A stretch of 64,000 bases of DNA, from NCBI RefSeq assembly GCF_030272615.1, contig NC_081409.1, forward strand, positions 914,127,840 to 914,191,839, in the 5' to 3' direction. Within the stretch, counting starts at the first letter, position 1. Every line of letters starts with the position of its first letter. Both the position numbers and the translations under genes were made by a program. Under the pieces are notes generated by a model that saw only the letters and a program-made list of their open reading frames with translations, did not search any database and was not told the DNA's origin. The stretch comes from Cryptomeria japonica. Lineage: Eukaryota; Streptophyta; Pinopsida; Cupressales; Cupressaceae. Positions 1 through 11,573 of this stretch are shown here, piece after piece.

Positions 1-780
1 AAAATTATATAAAAAAGGCACTTTTTTGAAAAAAAAAATTCAAATAAAAAAACTTATTAAAAGTTTTATTTTTATTTAAAAATAAAAACAAAAATTTAAA
101 ACAAATTGGACCATCACAGGTGGCCTGCGGTGACCGCAGAGCCTGCGGGCCGCAGTACTCTGTGGTACCCGCAGGTACCCTGCGGAGGTGGCCGCAAGGA
201 CCACCTACGATACCCGTAGGTGGCCTGTGGACCAAAAAGGACCCCCCCCCCCACCAAAACAATTTTTTTTTTTTTTGGATCTTTAGTTTTAAAAACCAAA
301 AAAAACAAATCACCCCCCAAAATTTTAATTCGGATTAATTTTTTTTTTTTTTTAATTCTGAAAAAAATAAAAAACTCCAAAAAATTTCAGACCTGTACCT
401 ACAAGTCCGTACGGTGGGCCAGGAGGGGGAATTTTTTCAACTTGGAGGGACGGAAGCCGATTTCGATGGATTGATAGTCAATCTTGGGGTTTTTGGGCCT
501 TCTAAGCACAATGGCAATGCCAGATTTGGCCAATAATGCTCTAAAATTGCATATCGCTACTGGGACAAGTCACCACCCTCCACCTTCAAACAACTCTAGA
601 TTTGGCCTCGGATGTCGGATTTGGACGAAACAAAAGGCGATTTTGACTTTCTCAAACCTCCTCAATCCAATGGTGGCCTCAGATTTGACCCAACAAGCTC
701 CAATAATAACTTGCAATAGAAAGTTCCAAAATGCAAAACCCCAAATTTCTCTCAATTGGCAAACCAATGACACTCTAATG
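1..780 (-). mobile_element. Internal start of copia-like element J, non-coding
   Basis: This stretch lies on the internal side of J's primer-binding site, so it should be J's leader read on the minus strand. It has long A/T homopolymer runs (about 1-110 and 260-380), a GC-rich block at 117-234, and a mixed stretch at 400-780. Short open frames exist on both strands, but none matches a known retroelement domain. The element continues beyond the window start, so gag and pol cannot be assessed. That this is J leader is inference from the primer site at 781-792. Confidence 0.45.
117..234. repeat. GC-rich cluster of short inverted repeats
   Basis: About 118 bases of GC-rich DNA lie between runs of A and T. 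Variants of CCGCAGG and its complement recur, with two GGTACC sites. A perfect 9-bp inverted repeat, CCACCTACG at 201-209 and CGTAGGTGG at 215-223, is separated by 5 bases. The composition is unlike everything around it. No open frame here is convincing and the function is unknown. Confidence 0.7.
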
Positions 781-792
781 GCTTTGATACCA
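781..792 (-). other. Primer-binding site of element J (initiator tRNA-Met type)
   Basis: On the minus strand this reads TGGTATCAAAGC, one base off the canonical plant initiator tRNA-Met site TGGTATCAGAGC. It directly abuts the LTR edge at 793. This fixes J as a minus-strand, copia-type LTR element. Confidence 0.75.
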
Positions 793-938
793 TGTGAGAT
801 TTTGCCAAGATCAAGAGGCAATGGAAAGAACAAATAAGAGAAAAAAACATATGATATGAATAAATTGTATTCTATCAAGATGAAAACACAGATCAACTGG
901 ATCATCAAAAATTGTTCCATACAATGTAGATGAGCCTG

Positions 939-946
939 CTTATATA
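939..946 (-). promoter_or_regulatory. TATA box in the LTR of J
   Basis: The minus strand reads TATATAAG within CCTATATAAGCAGG. It lies inside the LTR, about 150 bases upstream of the primer-binding site in the minus orientation, a usual layout for a copia LTR promoter. Confidence 0.55.
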
Positions 947-1329
947 GGCAAGGTTATATGGATATGTGAGCACACAAACATGACATGTGGCTCAATAAGA
1001 AACAAGGGTAGGTAGTGAATAAGTGTGGTAGGTAGGAGAAACAATAAAATATTCCACATGAGGTGGATCATCCACCAAAGGTGGAATGTAACAACAAAAT
1101 AAGACCACAAAAAACACACACTATCCCAATGTGGCACAAATACCCAAGTGTCTCATACCCAAACTACTATGAAATGCATATCCTAAGTAAACTTAATTAA
1201 AGTGTAATAATATCCATGATGAATAATTATTTACACCAACACAATTAAATTAATTAATAGAAGAATATGAAATGAATTAAATAAATTAATCTTTTCGAAT
1301 TAAGTATTTAATAGAAGAAGAATTATTAA

Positions 1330-1334
1330 ATAAA
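1330..1334. repeat. Target-site duplication of element A (left)
   Basis: ATAAA directly precedes the left LTR and recurs exactly at 17735-17739 after the right LTR. This 5-bp duplication proves the two LTRs belong to one insertion. Confidence 0.9.
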
Positions 1335-1731
1335 TGATGCTCTGCAAAAAGGATTAGAAAATCTGTTTGATGGCAACACACACAAGAGCACAAGAAACAA
1401 ACATTAGTGTTAGCAACAAAAGATTATCCTAAACAGGCATATCAAGAGAGATATTAAGCATGAAATAGAAAGCATATAAACATAGAATGAAATAGCTAAT
1501 CAAGATGCTCATAGTTGCTCCTCCCTTGTTCCTCTCCTCTCCAAGTCCCAAATGAGTGTAGCTCTCAGCTTTTAGCACTAGCCATGGATGCCATATGGAG
1601 ATTCAAGATGGTTGAATATGATAAGCAAATACTATGCAAGAGTAGATAGTGATGCTATGAAAAAGCTCTATGCTAATGCCAGTATAACAACAATACTCTA
1701 AAATGCTTCCTTTTGCTTGAGGAGAAGGGTT

Positions 1732-1741
1732 CTATTTATAG
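1732..1741 (-). promoter_or_regulatory. TATA box in left LTR of A
   Basis: The minus strand reads CTATAAATAG, identical to the copy at 16259-16268 in the right LTR. Confidence 0.6.
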
Positions 1742-3010
1742 AAGAAATGGGGAAATGAAGGGTTAAGATTGAATGGTTTAATCAAGGGCCAAGTTTGAAA
1801 GTTGGGGATCCATGTGCACAATTGGCACCAATAAAATGGTGACAAGTGTCAACATAGGATTGGGTTGAGAGAAGAGGTTGGAGGCATTAAAGGCCTGAAA
1901 AGACTTCATGGTTATCTAGAAGGTAAGGGTCAAGCTTAAATTAGGATTACCCACTGGATTAGGAGTTAATGCAAGGATAAACCTTTGTGCAAATGATTAA
2001 GAGATAATCATGGTCAAAGCATTAAAGGCTTGATGAGACCCTTGGGTTGGGTAGAGGTTGAGTCAAAACAAATGTTTTAACCATGTAGGAGGGTTTGGGT
2101 TAACCATTAATGGTTTTTGAAGACTTTGTGGATTAAGTGGTTGAAGGTTGAAAGCCTTCAATGGTTATCAAAGACTTTGAGCCATTTAGTGGTTGAAGGT
2201 TGGAAGCTTTCAAAGGTTATCCAAGACTTTGAGGGTTAATTTGTTGAACACACAAAAGCATTAATTGCTTTTCAAAGACTTTGGAGTCTTTGAGAAGTGA
2301 CTCCAATTTGCTTAGGAATGTGACAATATTTAAGGGATGGATTTAGGCTAATTAGGAAGGGTTTAGAAGAATCTAGAAGGGGTTTAGGCATACAAGTGGA
2401 TTTTGTAGGAAAATGCAAGTGGGAGAAATTTTGGTATTTTCAATTAAAATAAAATCATTTATTTCAATTAAATGGTGTAATTTGCATTTGGATAAATATT
2501 CAAATAAATATTAATTTATTTAAATGAGAAAAATGAAGATAAAGCATTAAAATGCTTGAAGACTTTGAGGGAAACCATTAAAGGCTTGAAGACTTTAAGG
2601 AAAACCATTAAAGTCTTAAGAAGATTATAGAAGGAAGCCATCAAGTTTGAAGACTTTAAAGCCATCAAGTTTGAATACTTTAAGGGAAACCATTAAAGGT
2701 TTCAAGTGGGTGAGGATAAATAGGATTTTAAATAAATAATTTATTTAAAATAGTTGTGCAACTTGCTTTTGTAGAAAAATACAAGTGGGTGGAGGATAAA
2801 GGTGATTTAAATAAATAATTTATTTAAAATAATTGTGCAACTTGCTTTTGTAGGAAAATACAAGTGGGTGGAGGATAAAGGTGATTTTAAATAAATGATT
2901 TATTTATTTAAATGTGAGAGGTGGGATTTTGGGGGTTTTAAATAAATATTAATTTATTTAAATGTGAGAGAAGATTTAATTAAATAAATATGATTTATTT
3001 ATTTAATTAA

Positions 3011-3326
3011 TGGTCTGAATTTGGTTAAGTGAATTAAATCAAATAAATTGAATAATTTATTTAATTAATAGGAGAATAGGGTTAAGATGAATTAATTAAA
3101 TATTAATTTAATTAATTATTAATTGATGGTTAAATAATCAAATAAATACTAAGTATTCATTTAATTAATGGTCTGAATTTGGTTAAGTGAATTAAATCAA
3201 ATAAATTGAATAATTTATTTAATTAATAGGAGAATAGGGTTAAGATGAATTAATTAAATATTAATTTAATTAATTATTAATTGATGGTTAAATAATCAAA
3301 TAAATACTAAGTATTCATTTAATTAA
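3011..3326. repeat. 158-bp tandem duplication inside the left LTR of A
   Basis: The block starting TGGTCTGAATTTGG at 3011 is repeated in direct tandem from 3169. The right LTR has one copy, with a short extra TTAATTTAATTAATT expansion. Because both LTRs are copied from one template, the difference arose during or after insertion. Confidence 0.85.
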
Positions 3327-3349
3327 GTGGACAGATTTATGTGACTACA

Positions 3350-3364
3350 TTTGCCCCTCTTTGA
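3350..3364 (-). other. Polypurine tract of element A
   Basis: The minus strand reads CAAAGAGGGGCAAA immediately before the LTR start TGTAGTCA. This is the expected plus-strand priming site. Elements D and C have the same sequence at their 3' LTRs. Confidence 0.85.
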
Positions 3365-5846
3365 GACGGTGCGGTTTATCGCGTCGTTTCAAAGAAAGAA
3401 AAATAGGTGTGAAGAAATGCCCCATAAAATGTAAATTTAATGGGTGGTATGCCCCCTCGAGAGATGGGCCGAATGTTTTTTTTTTTTTTTAAATCGGGCG
3501 ATCTCTCGAAAAAGAATGAAAAGTGGAGGGGAGGTAGAATAGAAGAAATTAGAACTAATGATGAAAGAATGGGAGAAAATGGAGTGAATATGAAGAAACA
3601 ACAAGCCAACGAGTACCCTGAGGTCATGCAAGAGATACATAGCAGATGTAGTGTGGGGTTTGGATTGATGCTATACAATTGATCAAAATTGTTTGGACAA
3701 TCTGGTGCAATCGGTTTAATTGCCCCGGTCAAGTCAAAGCGTGACAGTTGATGTCAGTTGGTCGCTTGGACATGATAAAGTCTGAGTAAGTGAATCAAAG
3801 TGACCTGATGTGACTTAGACAATTGATGTAATTGCCCGATGAAGTCAAGGTATATGAAGCAAAATACTCGTTGAGACGTAGACAATTGATGTAATTATCC
3901 GTTGGATTGTGTTTGATTGGTTGATCAATTGATAGTGTGTGCGTGTGATGGATGATTGTGGTGAATCATAGCAGCCCCGTTGAGACTAGGTCATTATGAT
4001 AAATGCCTGATGTAGTTTAGGATTACCATGATCGATTACCTGTTGAGACCCGAAGATACTTGATCAGAGTATCTGTTGATAGTCTAGGTGTGTGGGAGTC
4101 GATGTATCTGTGCAAATAGAGTAACTTTCTTGACTTATTGGATGACTTAGGATAGGAAACACAATCCCTCCTATTTAGAGATGGATGGTGATGAACGTGG
4201 CTTGATTAGGTTGATTGGGACATGATGTAGGGTATGTGATGGTGATTATCGAGATGGGGAGGGTGGGGGGGGTTCAATGTTAGATAGAAGAAATGGAGGA
4301 CCTATTACATTCCTATGGAAGAAGAGGAAAAATAGAGTATCCATTGTCATTACTATGTATGAATGATATGCAGCTATTTATGAATGTATGGATGGATGGA
4401 ATGCAACGGAATGCAATATATACAAATGAGATGGAATGATGATCCATGGTGCATTATTTTTCATCATTGAGCTTTAAAATGTTGTAAGAAAATACAAGCA
4501 ACTTGACATAAAGATTCAAGATGACCAGAGTATTTCTTACATGGATTTTTATATAGCAAGTTAATACAAGCAACTTGATATAATGGATCAAGTTGACCTG
4601 AGTATTGCTTGCGGAACAGATAAGGATTATCTCCTTTCATGCATGACTTGGAACGTCCTCCTTGATCTTAGGCTGATCATATCCTGAGACAAGTGCATAC
4701 CGTAATAAGAGATAAAACCTTTATCCAGTTTGGATGAGGTAGGAGGAACCAAAGAAAGAGAATTGTACCTGCAAACAAACAATATGTACATAAAGAATAA
4801 AGAATATGGATCCTTGGTAATGGTTCATGCTCATATGGTCGAGGTATACGCTGTAGTCAGCAAGCCGTAGTGATCTATGACTGCATTTGGCATAAGACCA
4901 CGTAACTTGGTGAACTTCCCACGTAGACACCATTAGTACATGCCCCAGAACTTCATCGGAAATAATGCGCAAACGATACAAAAAAATGCTGAAAGATCCC
5001 GATACAAATAAACAAATGAATTACTCACGAATCAACCAAGCATTTGATAGCTTAACATAATTTTCTTGTCAAAGAAAACGTCACTTTTGTCTTTGTTTTG
5101 GTAAGGAAGGATGCATCCTTGTTTAAGACAGTTTGGATTGTTGATGTTGATTGTGTTGGTCGAGTGATAAGTGGTCATTTGTGTGAGTATTTTGTCAATG
5201 TTTGTTTTGTATCTGCTTGAATGAATATGTACAAGGTGTTGCCATGTTTTTGTGTGATTTTCGATGGGTTTTTCGATGTTTTTGGATTTTGTGAATCATT
5301 TTTGAATGTTTTTGGATTTTGTGAGTCATTTTTGAATGTTTTTGGATTTTGTATTGTTTGTGAATGTTTTTGATATTTTCTGGGACATTTTTGAATGTTT
5401 TTGTATTTTGCGAGACATTTTTGAATGTTTTTGCCAATGAATCACCAGTAATGTAGAATCCACTTCCATCATCTAGATTGTAAGGGCATTGCCCCCAAGT
5501 TGGACATGATTTATGAAAAAGCGGGATGCAGGATGCATGTAGTACTTTCTTGGATTTGTAGATTTATAACAAGCCATGGTTAGATGGATGGATGTGTGTA
5601 TGTATGAATGGGATCGCAACGAGCCTGGAAGATACTGGAGCCATTGCCTTTACGAGTGGCACCTGTTTGCTAGATTTTCGCCATCGCACTTACCCAAGGT
5701 GCCACCGGAGTGGTTGTTCACTGTTTGGATGCATGATTTTTTTTTTCTTTACTTTTTTGAATGTTTTTTTGTATTTTCTTTACGACATTTTTCTGAATGT
5801 TTTTGGTATTTTCTGATATGCAGGGGAGCTTGATGCTCTGTACACC
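3365..5846 (-). other. 3' non-coding region of element A
   Basis: About 2.5 kb lie between the integrase stop and the polypurine tract. I see no conserved domain on either strand. It holds short GA-rich stretches (3430-3640), many TGATG and TTGATC motifs (3680-4100) and the T-rich tandem repeats at 5261-5434 and about 5740-5815. Long 3' untranslated regions are usual in the Tat lineage. Confidence 0.6.
5261..5434. repeat. T-rich tandem repeats in A
   Basis: Degenerate units of about 30 bases are built on TTTTTGAATGTTTTTGGA with variants of TTTTGTGAGTCA between them, five to six copies. A shorter similar stretch lies at 5740-5815. The same motif occurs in D at 37905-38690 and, reverse-complemented, in C at 55150-55450. 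Confidence 0.75.
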
Positions 5847-6953
5847 TTAGGTATAAAACCATTTGAGGTGCATGCTATTGATTGGATCTGCGAGCGGTTC
5901 TCCGTCTGATGTAGCCAACTGATATGCCCCAGACCCGAATACAGCAGTGACAACATATGGGCCGAGCCAGTTTGATTCAAACTTGCCCTGATGTTCTCGG
6001 TTTGGTTGGTTGCGAGGATTCTCTCATAGAACAAGATCACCTACCTCAAATGTACGAGGTCTAACTCGGTGATTGTAGCTTCTGCTCATGCGCTGCTGAT
6101 AGGCTTTGAGATGGTTGTATGCAGCTTGTCGCTTCTCATCAAGTAACTCTAAGTCCTGAAGACGTGAGACTCTGTAAGCTTCATCATCAATGAGATTGTG
6201 CAAGGAAACCCGTAGTGACGGTATCTCGACCGCAATAGGTAAGATAGCTTCAGCACCATAGACCAATGAATAAGGAGTTGCACCTGTAGGAGTTCGAATG
6301 CTAGTTCGATATGCCCATAATGTTGGATTCAATTGAACATGCCAATCACGACCGGCATCATTGACTGTCTTCTTTAGGATTCTCAATATGTTTTTATTGG
6401 ATGCTTCAGCCTGACCATTGCCTTGTGGGTAATAGGGAGTGGAAAAGCGGTGTTGGATATGAAATTTCTCACAAAGCTCACGGACATCCTAATTTTTGAA
6501 AGGAAGACCATTATCTGTGATGATGGAGATGGGTACACCATACCGGCAGATGATGTAGTTGAGGATGAATGAGACGATCTGCTTGCCGGTGACTTGGGTA
6601 AGTGGAACAGCTTCGATCCACTTGGTGAAATATTCGGTGGCGGTAATAATGAATTTATGGCCGTTGGATGAAGATGGATGAATCTTACCCACAAGGTCAA
6701 GGCCCCATTGACAGAAAGGCCATGGTGTCGTGATTGGTTGCAGTTCCTGGGCGGGTGCATGTATCAGGTCGCCGTGAACTTGACATTTCTTGCATTTCCT
6801 GACAAAGTAGTAGGAATCCTTTTCCATAGATGGCCAATAGTATCCAGCTCGCATGAGTTTCTTGGCTAGTGACGGACCACTTGAGTGAGTCCTGCAAATT
6901 CCTTCATGTACCTCTTCCAAAGCCTTTGTTATCTCACCTTGTTCTAGACATCA
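5847..6953 (-). pseudogene. Integrase of element A, two internal stops
   Basis: This is the integrase that inserts element DNA into the chromosome. It follows RNase H in the same frame, after the TGA at 6953-6951. An HHCC zinc-binding part is visible (a HEGICRTH region, then KCKKCQ), followed by the DDE core: Asp in QWGLDLVG, Asp in IITDNG and Glu in PQGNGQAEAS. Gypsy integrases end in a domain like the one here, finishing HLKWFYT before TAA at 5849-5847. In-frame stops are TAG at 6491-6489, just after the second catalytic Asp, and TGA at 6026-6024. Both fit C-to-T loss of CAG or CGA codons. There is no chromodomain. Confidence 0.88.
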
Positions 6954-9113
6954 AAGGAGAGTACCATCAAGACCGCGTCGGTATAGGGTTTCGGCAATAA
7001 TGGTATATCGAGCAGTTTGGCGAATGAAGGTTTTACGTTGGTTATTTGATTGGTTGGGAGGAAGGGTGTGATCGCGGAGATAGGTGTAGAACTCACCATA
7101 CCATGGGGATTCAGAACCAACAAGGCAACATATCATTTCAGATTCGGGGATATCATAAGCGGGGATCCAAAGCTGTTCTACCAAGAACTCGTAGCGTGTT
7201 GAATTCTGTGGAAGATCTAGTAGAGATGCGATGGTAGCCATGGCGTCAGCAGCTCGATTCTGATCTCTTGGTATCTGCTCAAAAGTGATAGTAGTAAATG
7301 ATGTCTTTAGATTGTCCACCATTTGCTTGTATGGCATGAGTTTATCATCTTTGGTCTGATACTCATCTGTTGCTTGTCGAATGACTAGTTGGGAATCACC
7401 ATATACTTGTAGTTCTTGTAATTTCCATTGTATGGCTAACCTGAGTCCTGTGATCAAGGCCTCATACTCTGCTATGTTGTTGGTGCATGGAAATGTGAGC
7501 CTGTAAGACTTCGGGATGCTATCACCCTGAGGTGTGATAAACAGAATGCCTGCCCCCGAGCCGTGCCTAGTGTATGAACCATCAAAATATAGTTTCCATG
7601 GTTGTGCTGTTGTGATCATGAATATCTCTTCATCTGGAAAATTGGAAATGAGAGGATGATCGCCTATGAGTGGTGCATCGGCCAACTGATCTGCAATAAC
7701 CTGACCTTTGATAGCTTTACGGTCCACATACTCAATGTCAAATTCACTTAGAATCATTACCCATTTGGCCAAGCGACCTGTCAATGTTGCTTTGCTGAGT
7801 AAATACTTGAGTGGATCAATCTTTGCGATGAGTTGTACCTTGTGTGTCAATAGATAGTGTCGCAATTTAGTGGCTGCTAAGATTACTGCTAGGCAAGCTC
7901 GCTCAATAGGTGTGTAATTGAGTTCATAGCCAACCAGTGTACGAGAGATGTAGTATACAACACACTCTTTGCCTTCTGCATTATGTTGTGCCAGTAGCAC
8001 ACCCAGTGCTGTACTTGTTGTTGAGATATAAAGTAACAACGGTCTACTTGGATCTGGTGGCATCAACAATGGTGGATTCATGAGATAGTCTTTAAGTGCT
8101 TGAAATGCTTGCTGGCATCTGTCATCCCACTGAAAGCGGATGTTCTTGTGTAGCAGGTGTGTGAAGGGGTGAAACTTATCAGCCAATTGTGCAATGAATC
8201 TTCGGATGGATTGAAGCCGTCCTTGTAGTGTTCTTAGCTGACTGATATTCTTTGGAGGTGGCATGTCCATGATTGCTTTAACCTTTGCTGGATCGACCTC
8301 AATACCTTTGCTTGAGACAATGTATCCTAGAAGCTTTGCGGAGGTCACTCCAAAGATACATTTCTTTGGGTTGAGTCGAACATGGTATTGTTCCAGTCTA
8401 GCAAAGATTTGATCTAAGATGTGAAGATGTCCTTCTCTAGTAAGTGATTTTGCTAGTAAATCATCCACATAATCTTCCATCATAGTATGCATCATGTCAT
8501 GGAAGATGGTGGTCATTGCTCTTTGATAGGTTGCTCCTGCATTCTTTAGACCGAAAGGCATTACATTCCAGCAGTATGTGCCCCATGGACATGTGAAGGC
8601 TGTCTTATGTTGGTCCTCTGGTGCGATCTTTATTTGATTGTATCCTGAAAAGCCATCCATGAGTGAAAGCATCGCATGTCCTGCTGTCAAATCTACTATG
8701 ATGTCGATATTTGGTAGAGGGAAGTCATCCTTAGGACATGCCTTATTCAGATCTCTGAAGTCTGTACAAATGCGGATGCCCCCTTTTGGTTTGCCAACTG
8801 GTACAATGTTGGAGATCCATTCTGCATAATCAATTGGTCTAATGAAACCAACATCCAGGAGTTTCTTGAGTTCTGTTTTGACTAGCACGGCAATCTGAGG
8901 ATGCATCTTACAAAGCTTCTGCTTGACAGGTTTGGCTCCTTTTGCTACTGTGAGATGATGCATGACTAAATCAGGATCAAGCCCAGGCATGTCTACATAT
9001 GACCATGCAAAGTTGATCTGACGCTGTTGGAAGAACTCTATAAATTGAGGCTGTTCCTCTGGAGTGAGAAGAGATGCCAGATGTATGATATGAGGGTTTT
9101 CAGGAGTCCCCAC
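6951..9113 (-). CDS. Reverse transcriptase with two RNase H domains, element A
   Basis: This 720-residue open stretch copies element RNA into DNA. RT covers residues about 75-290, with catalytic Asp153 in LMDGFSGY and YVDD at 215-218. The usual gypsy RNase H follows (about 325-480), but LLLYISTTSTALG stands where LYLDAS is expected, so its first catalytic Asp is missing. A second RNase H of archaeal-like type follows (about 505-630): D511 in YFDGS, E551 in AEYEAL, D572 in YGDSQL, and RDQNRAADA. A degenerate first and complete second RNase H is the known state of plant Tat elements. The frame is open upstream to the TAG at 9158-9156, so position 9113 (GTG) is not a real start; it is an internal part of a polyprotein. 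Confidence 0.93.
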   Translation of the reverse strand: MGTPENPHIIHLASLLTPEEQPQFIEFFQQRQINFAWSYVDMPGLDPDLVMHHLTVAKGAKPVKQKLCKMHPQIAVLVKTELKKLLDVGFIRPIDYAEWISNIVPVGKPKGGIRICTDFRDLNKACPKDDFPLPNIDIIVDLTAGHAMLSLMDGFSGYNQIKIAPEDQHKTAFTCPWGTYCWNVMPFGLKNAGATYQRAMTTIFHDMMHTMMEDYVDDLLAKSLTREGHLHILDQIFARLEQYHVRLNPKKCIFGVTSAKLLGYIVSSKGIEVDPAKVKAIMDMPPPKNISQLRTLQGRLQSIRRFIAQLADKFHPFTHLLHKNIRFQWDDRCQQAFQALKDYLMNPPLLMPPDPSRPLLLYISTTSTALGVLLAQHNAEGKECVVYYISRTLVGYELNYTPIERACLAVILAATKLRHYLLTHKVQLIAKIDPLKYLLSKATLTGRLAKWVMILSEFDIEYVDRKAIKGQVIADQLADAPLIGDHPLISNFPDEEIFMITTAQPWKLYFDGSYTRHGSGAGILFITPQGDSIPKSYRLTFPCTNNIAEYEALITGLRLAIQWKLQELQVYGDSQLVIRQATDEYQTKDDKLMPYKQMVDNLKTSFTTITFEQIPRDQNRAADAMATIASLLDLPQNSTRYEFLVEQLWIPAYDIPESEMICCLVGSESPWYGEFYTYLRDHTLPPNQSNNQRKTFIRQTARYTIIAETLYRRGLDGTLL

Positions 9114-9155
9114 ATTGTATTCTTTAGTCTCCTCAATGAGAATCGTCGATCGTTC

Positions 9156-10370
9156 CTATTGTGTACTAGCAGGGAGAATGTCAAACCCTTCATCCTCAAG
9201 TGCCTCAGGGAGGTTTTCACCGTTGGATACGCTCTTTCTTTTTACTTTTGTTGGATCAAACAGTGCCACAGTGTGGTTTTCACTAGAAGATCCATGTTTT
9301 AATGTTATATTTTTGTAGCTGAAGGGTTTGGCATCCGCCCCGAAGTATGCTACGCTATTAAGTTCAATGGCGAATCCAACTTTGTGATCCCCGCTTGGTA
9401 GATTATCCCTTAATTCTAAAAAGTCAATGATAGCCTCATCGTTTTGGAAGAGGTCAAGACATGGGGGATTTGGTTGGTTCCATTCGATGAGTTCAGGGTG
9501 GATAATGGGCATTACTTCACCGATTAAGTTAAGTGCGGGAGATGTATCAGTGAGGGTTAAGACAGTGTGGTGAAGGTCGTTGATGGTACTCTCCCTATCA
9601 GAATCTGGCGTAGGATGAGACGTAGGGTCTGTGGAAGATGTTTCCAGCTCAGGTACCCAAGTGGTCTTTATCTGTGCTTCTCCATAAACAGGAATGTCTT
9701 TGCGTGGCGGAGGTGGTGACGTGTCTTCCTCATCTGAAGTGTTAAGCTGTACAGAATCAAATTCCCACTCATGTGAGTCGGTCTCTGAATCACTTTCCAG
9801 CATCCGATTGCTATACCATACTGGGATGTCGCTGGAGTTGAATACTGTAGGTGTGATTGGTTTATGTACCTTTGAGGTGATCGGTGCTACAGGAACTGTG
9901 ATGGGGTTTAAAGGTTTTGTCACTGGAAGTATTGACAGTGTTGATTTAGTGGCTTCTATTGGAACTACTGGTGCCATAGATGCTGCTACGGGTTCCAATA
10001 TAGTTGCTGCTATGAATGGTTTTATTGATGTGATGACTGTTGTGGATGGGATTACTAGTTCGATTGGTGGGATTTTTGGCACTGATGACGGTTGCGGTGG
10101 GTTTGTGAGCCTCGATGGGGCAGTGAAAATATTGCTTGATGGTGCTTTGATTATGAAAGGTGTCCTCTTTACAGTAGGTGGGAAAAATGGTTTGCTAGGT
10201 TTTCCTTTAAATCTGAGTTTAGGAAGGATCTCTTTTTCAAAGCCTAGGCCTGTATTACCTTTGGGCTTGAACTCTGGCAGCAGCGGTTCATGTCGTCCTT
10301 GTTTGCAGTATCCCAAAGAACTCTAACCATCATATCCCATTCTTTGCATAATGAGGAGGCCTTTGCCATA
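9156..10370 (-). pseudogene. Protease-RT linker of element A with a G-patch-like start
   Basis: About 400 residues in the gag-pol frame lie between protease and RT. Near its start the frame reads RMGYDG, then TAG at 10325-10323, then SSLGY and QGRHEPLLP, with TGLGFE shortly after. This resembles the glycine-rich G-patch-like region seen in some plant gypsy polyproteins. The middle is rich in Pro, Thr, Ser and Ile with low complexity. The end has a conserved patch (CLDLFQNDEAI) that is also found in element D. It ends at TAG 9158-9156. The role in the polyprotein is not known to me. Confidence 0.7.
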
Positions 10371-11573
10371 CTATTCTGTAGGAAGTGTAACTCGTGGTAT
10401 GTCAGTGGTGATGGGATCTTTATAGATCCAGGCCGCTAGGTCCTCATCTTGTGTTTCTTCCTCTTGACTCCTTCCAAGGACAAAAGGCATCCAAGCACAT
10501 GCTGGCGTGATTAGTCGTTGCTGGAGTAACTGTTGTGGTTTACCATGTGTTTTAGGAGAAGTGGGCATTTGTCCCACACAAAAGAGTTGACTTAAGTTAT
10601 ATTCCCCGGGACCTTCCTCTGCGACTTTCATTTTAAGCTTTTCTTGCTTGGGTATAGGGGTGTTCAAACTGGCAAGAGAGGTGGGAGTTACATATGATGT
10701 AGAGGAAATGGCTTCCCTATTATTAGGAACAGTAATTTCTGGTTGATGGCTGATATTATTGCAAAATGCAAAGGGATTTGCATCACCCAGGATTGTGATC
10801 TCTGCACCATTATGTGGGAACTTGATACATTGATGGTAGGTAGATGGAACGGCTTGCATGGCATGTATCCAAGGTCTTCCTAATAATAGATTATATGGCA
10901 AAGGAAGGTCCAGAACCTGACAAATTATGTGTTTTACCACAGGGCCCACTCGGATTGGTAGCACCACCGCTCCTTTGGATGAACGCTCTGCATCATCATA
11001 GGCCTTGATGGTGATCTTCTTGCGAGGATCCACTGATTCTATTGCATATCCCAATGCTGTGACCAACTGTAGTGTACAAATGTTTAGGCCTGCTCCATTA
11101 TCTATCAAGACTCGCTTGATCCTGTGTTGGTTGATAAAGCCTTCAATGTGTAGTGAAGTGTTATGAGGTTGTTGGAAGGAAGAGTTGTCACTTTCAGAAA
11201 AAGTGAGACAAGGTGATGACTTTAGATTTCCAACCATGGCTTGAAATTGGTCTGTGTTCAGGTTTGCAGGGACTGACGCTTCTTGGAGTGCTTGATCCAA
11301 GATTGTTTTATGAGATGGTGATAGGCGTAATAGCTCTAAAATGGATATAAGCGCAGGCGTTTTGTCTAATTGTTCCACAAGATGGTACTGCTTGGGGATG
11401 GAGGTGGTGCCTTGTGGAGCTGCCTTGATGGTAACTTTGCCGCGATGCGTAACAACATTGCAATTTGAGGTGGGATTTTTGAAGGTTATGGTTGCAATTT
11501 GTTCACTGGCATCATACAGGTGATTGACAGTGTAATTATACGCAGCTTGTGTATAATCAGTGGTATCAGGACC
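10371..11573 (-). pseudogene. Aspartic protease region of element A
   Basis: This part cleaves the polyprotein. Counting from the first ATG (11378), the active-site motif LIDNGAGLNI has its Asp at residue 93. The C-terminal half has LLLGRPWIHAM (GRPW at 167-170), typical of plant gypsy proteases. The frame is open upstream of that ATG to gag's TGA at 11576-11574, so protease is probably made as part of Gag-Pol. It ends at TAG 10373-10371, with the frame continuing into the linker. Gag and protease are in the same frame, so readthrough or a former sense codon, not frameshifting, would join them. Confidence 0.88.

Larger units (their letters stand above)
793..1334 (-). mobile_element. 5' LTR of copia-like element J, first part
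   Basis: The plus strand starts TGTGAG next to the primer-binding site. The LTR is interrupted at 1334 by element A and resumes at 17740, ending TATACA at 17786, so the LTR is about 589 bases. A minus-strand TATA-like box (TATATAAG) lies at 939-946, as expected for an LTR promoter. The partner LTR would be left of the window. Confidence 0.7.
1335..3349 (-). repeat. Left LTR of element A (3' LTR in element sense)
   Basis: The LTR is 2015 bases, starts TGATGCTCTGC and ends TGACTACA. A minus-strand TATA box (CTATAAATAG) lies at 1732-1741. It is AT-rich and full of TTAATT motifs near its right end. It differs from the right LTR by five substitutions that I could see and by an extra copy of a 158-bp block (3011-3168 and 3169-3326). 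Confidence 0.92.

Noticed and set aside
5195-5437. An 80-residue minus-strand frame with repeated KHSKM-type units
   Set aside because: It is only the translation of the T-rich tandem repeats of A.
9694-10326. A 210-residue plus-strand open frame, Gly- and Val-rich
   Set aside because: It lies exactly opposite the low-complexity linker of A's polyprotein and has no domain; it is a shadow of a biased minus-strand sequence.
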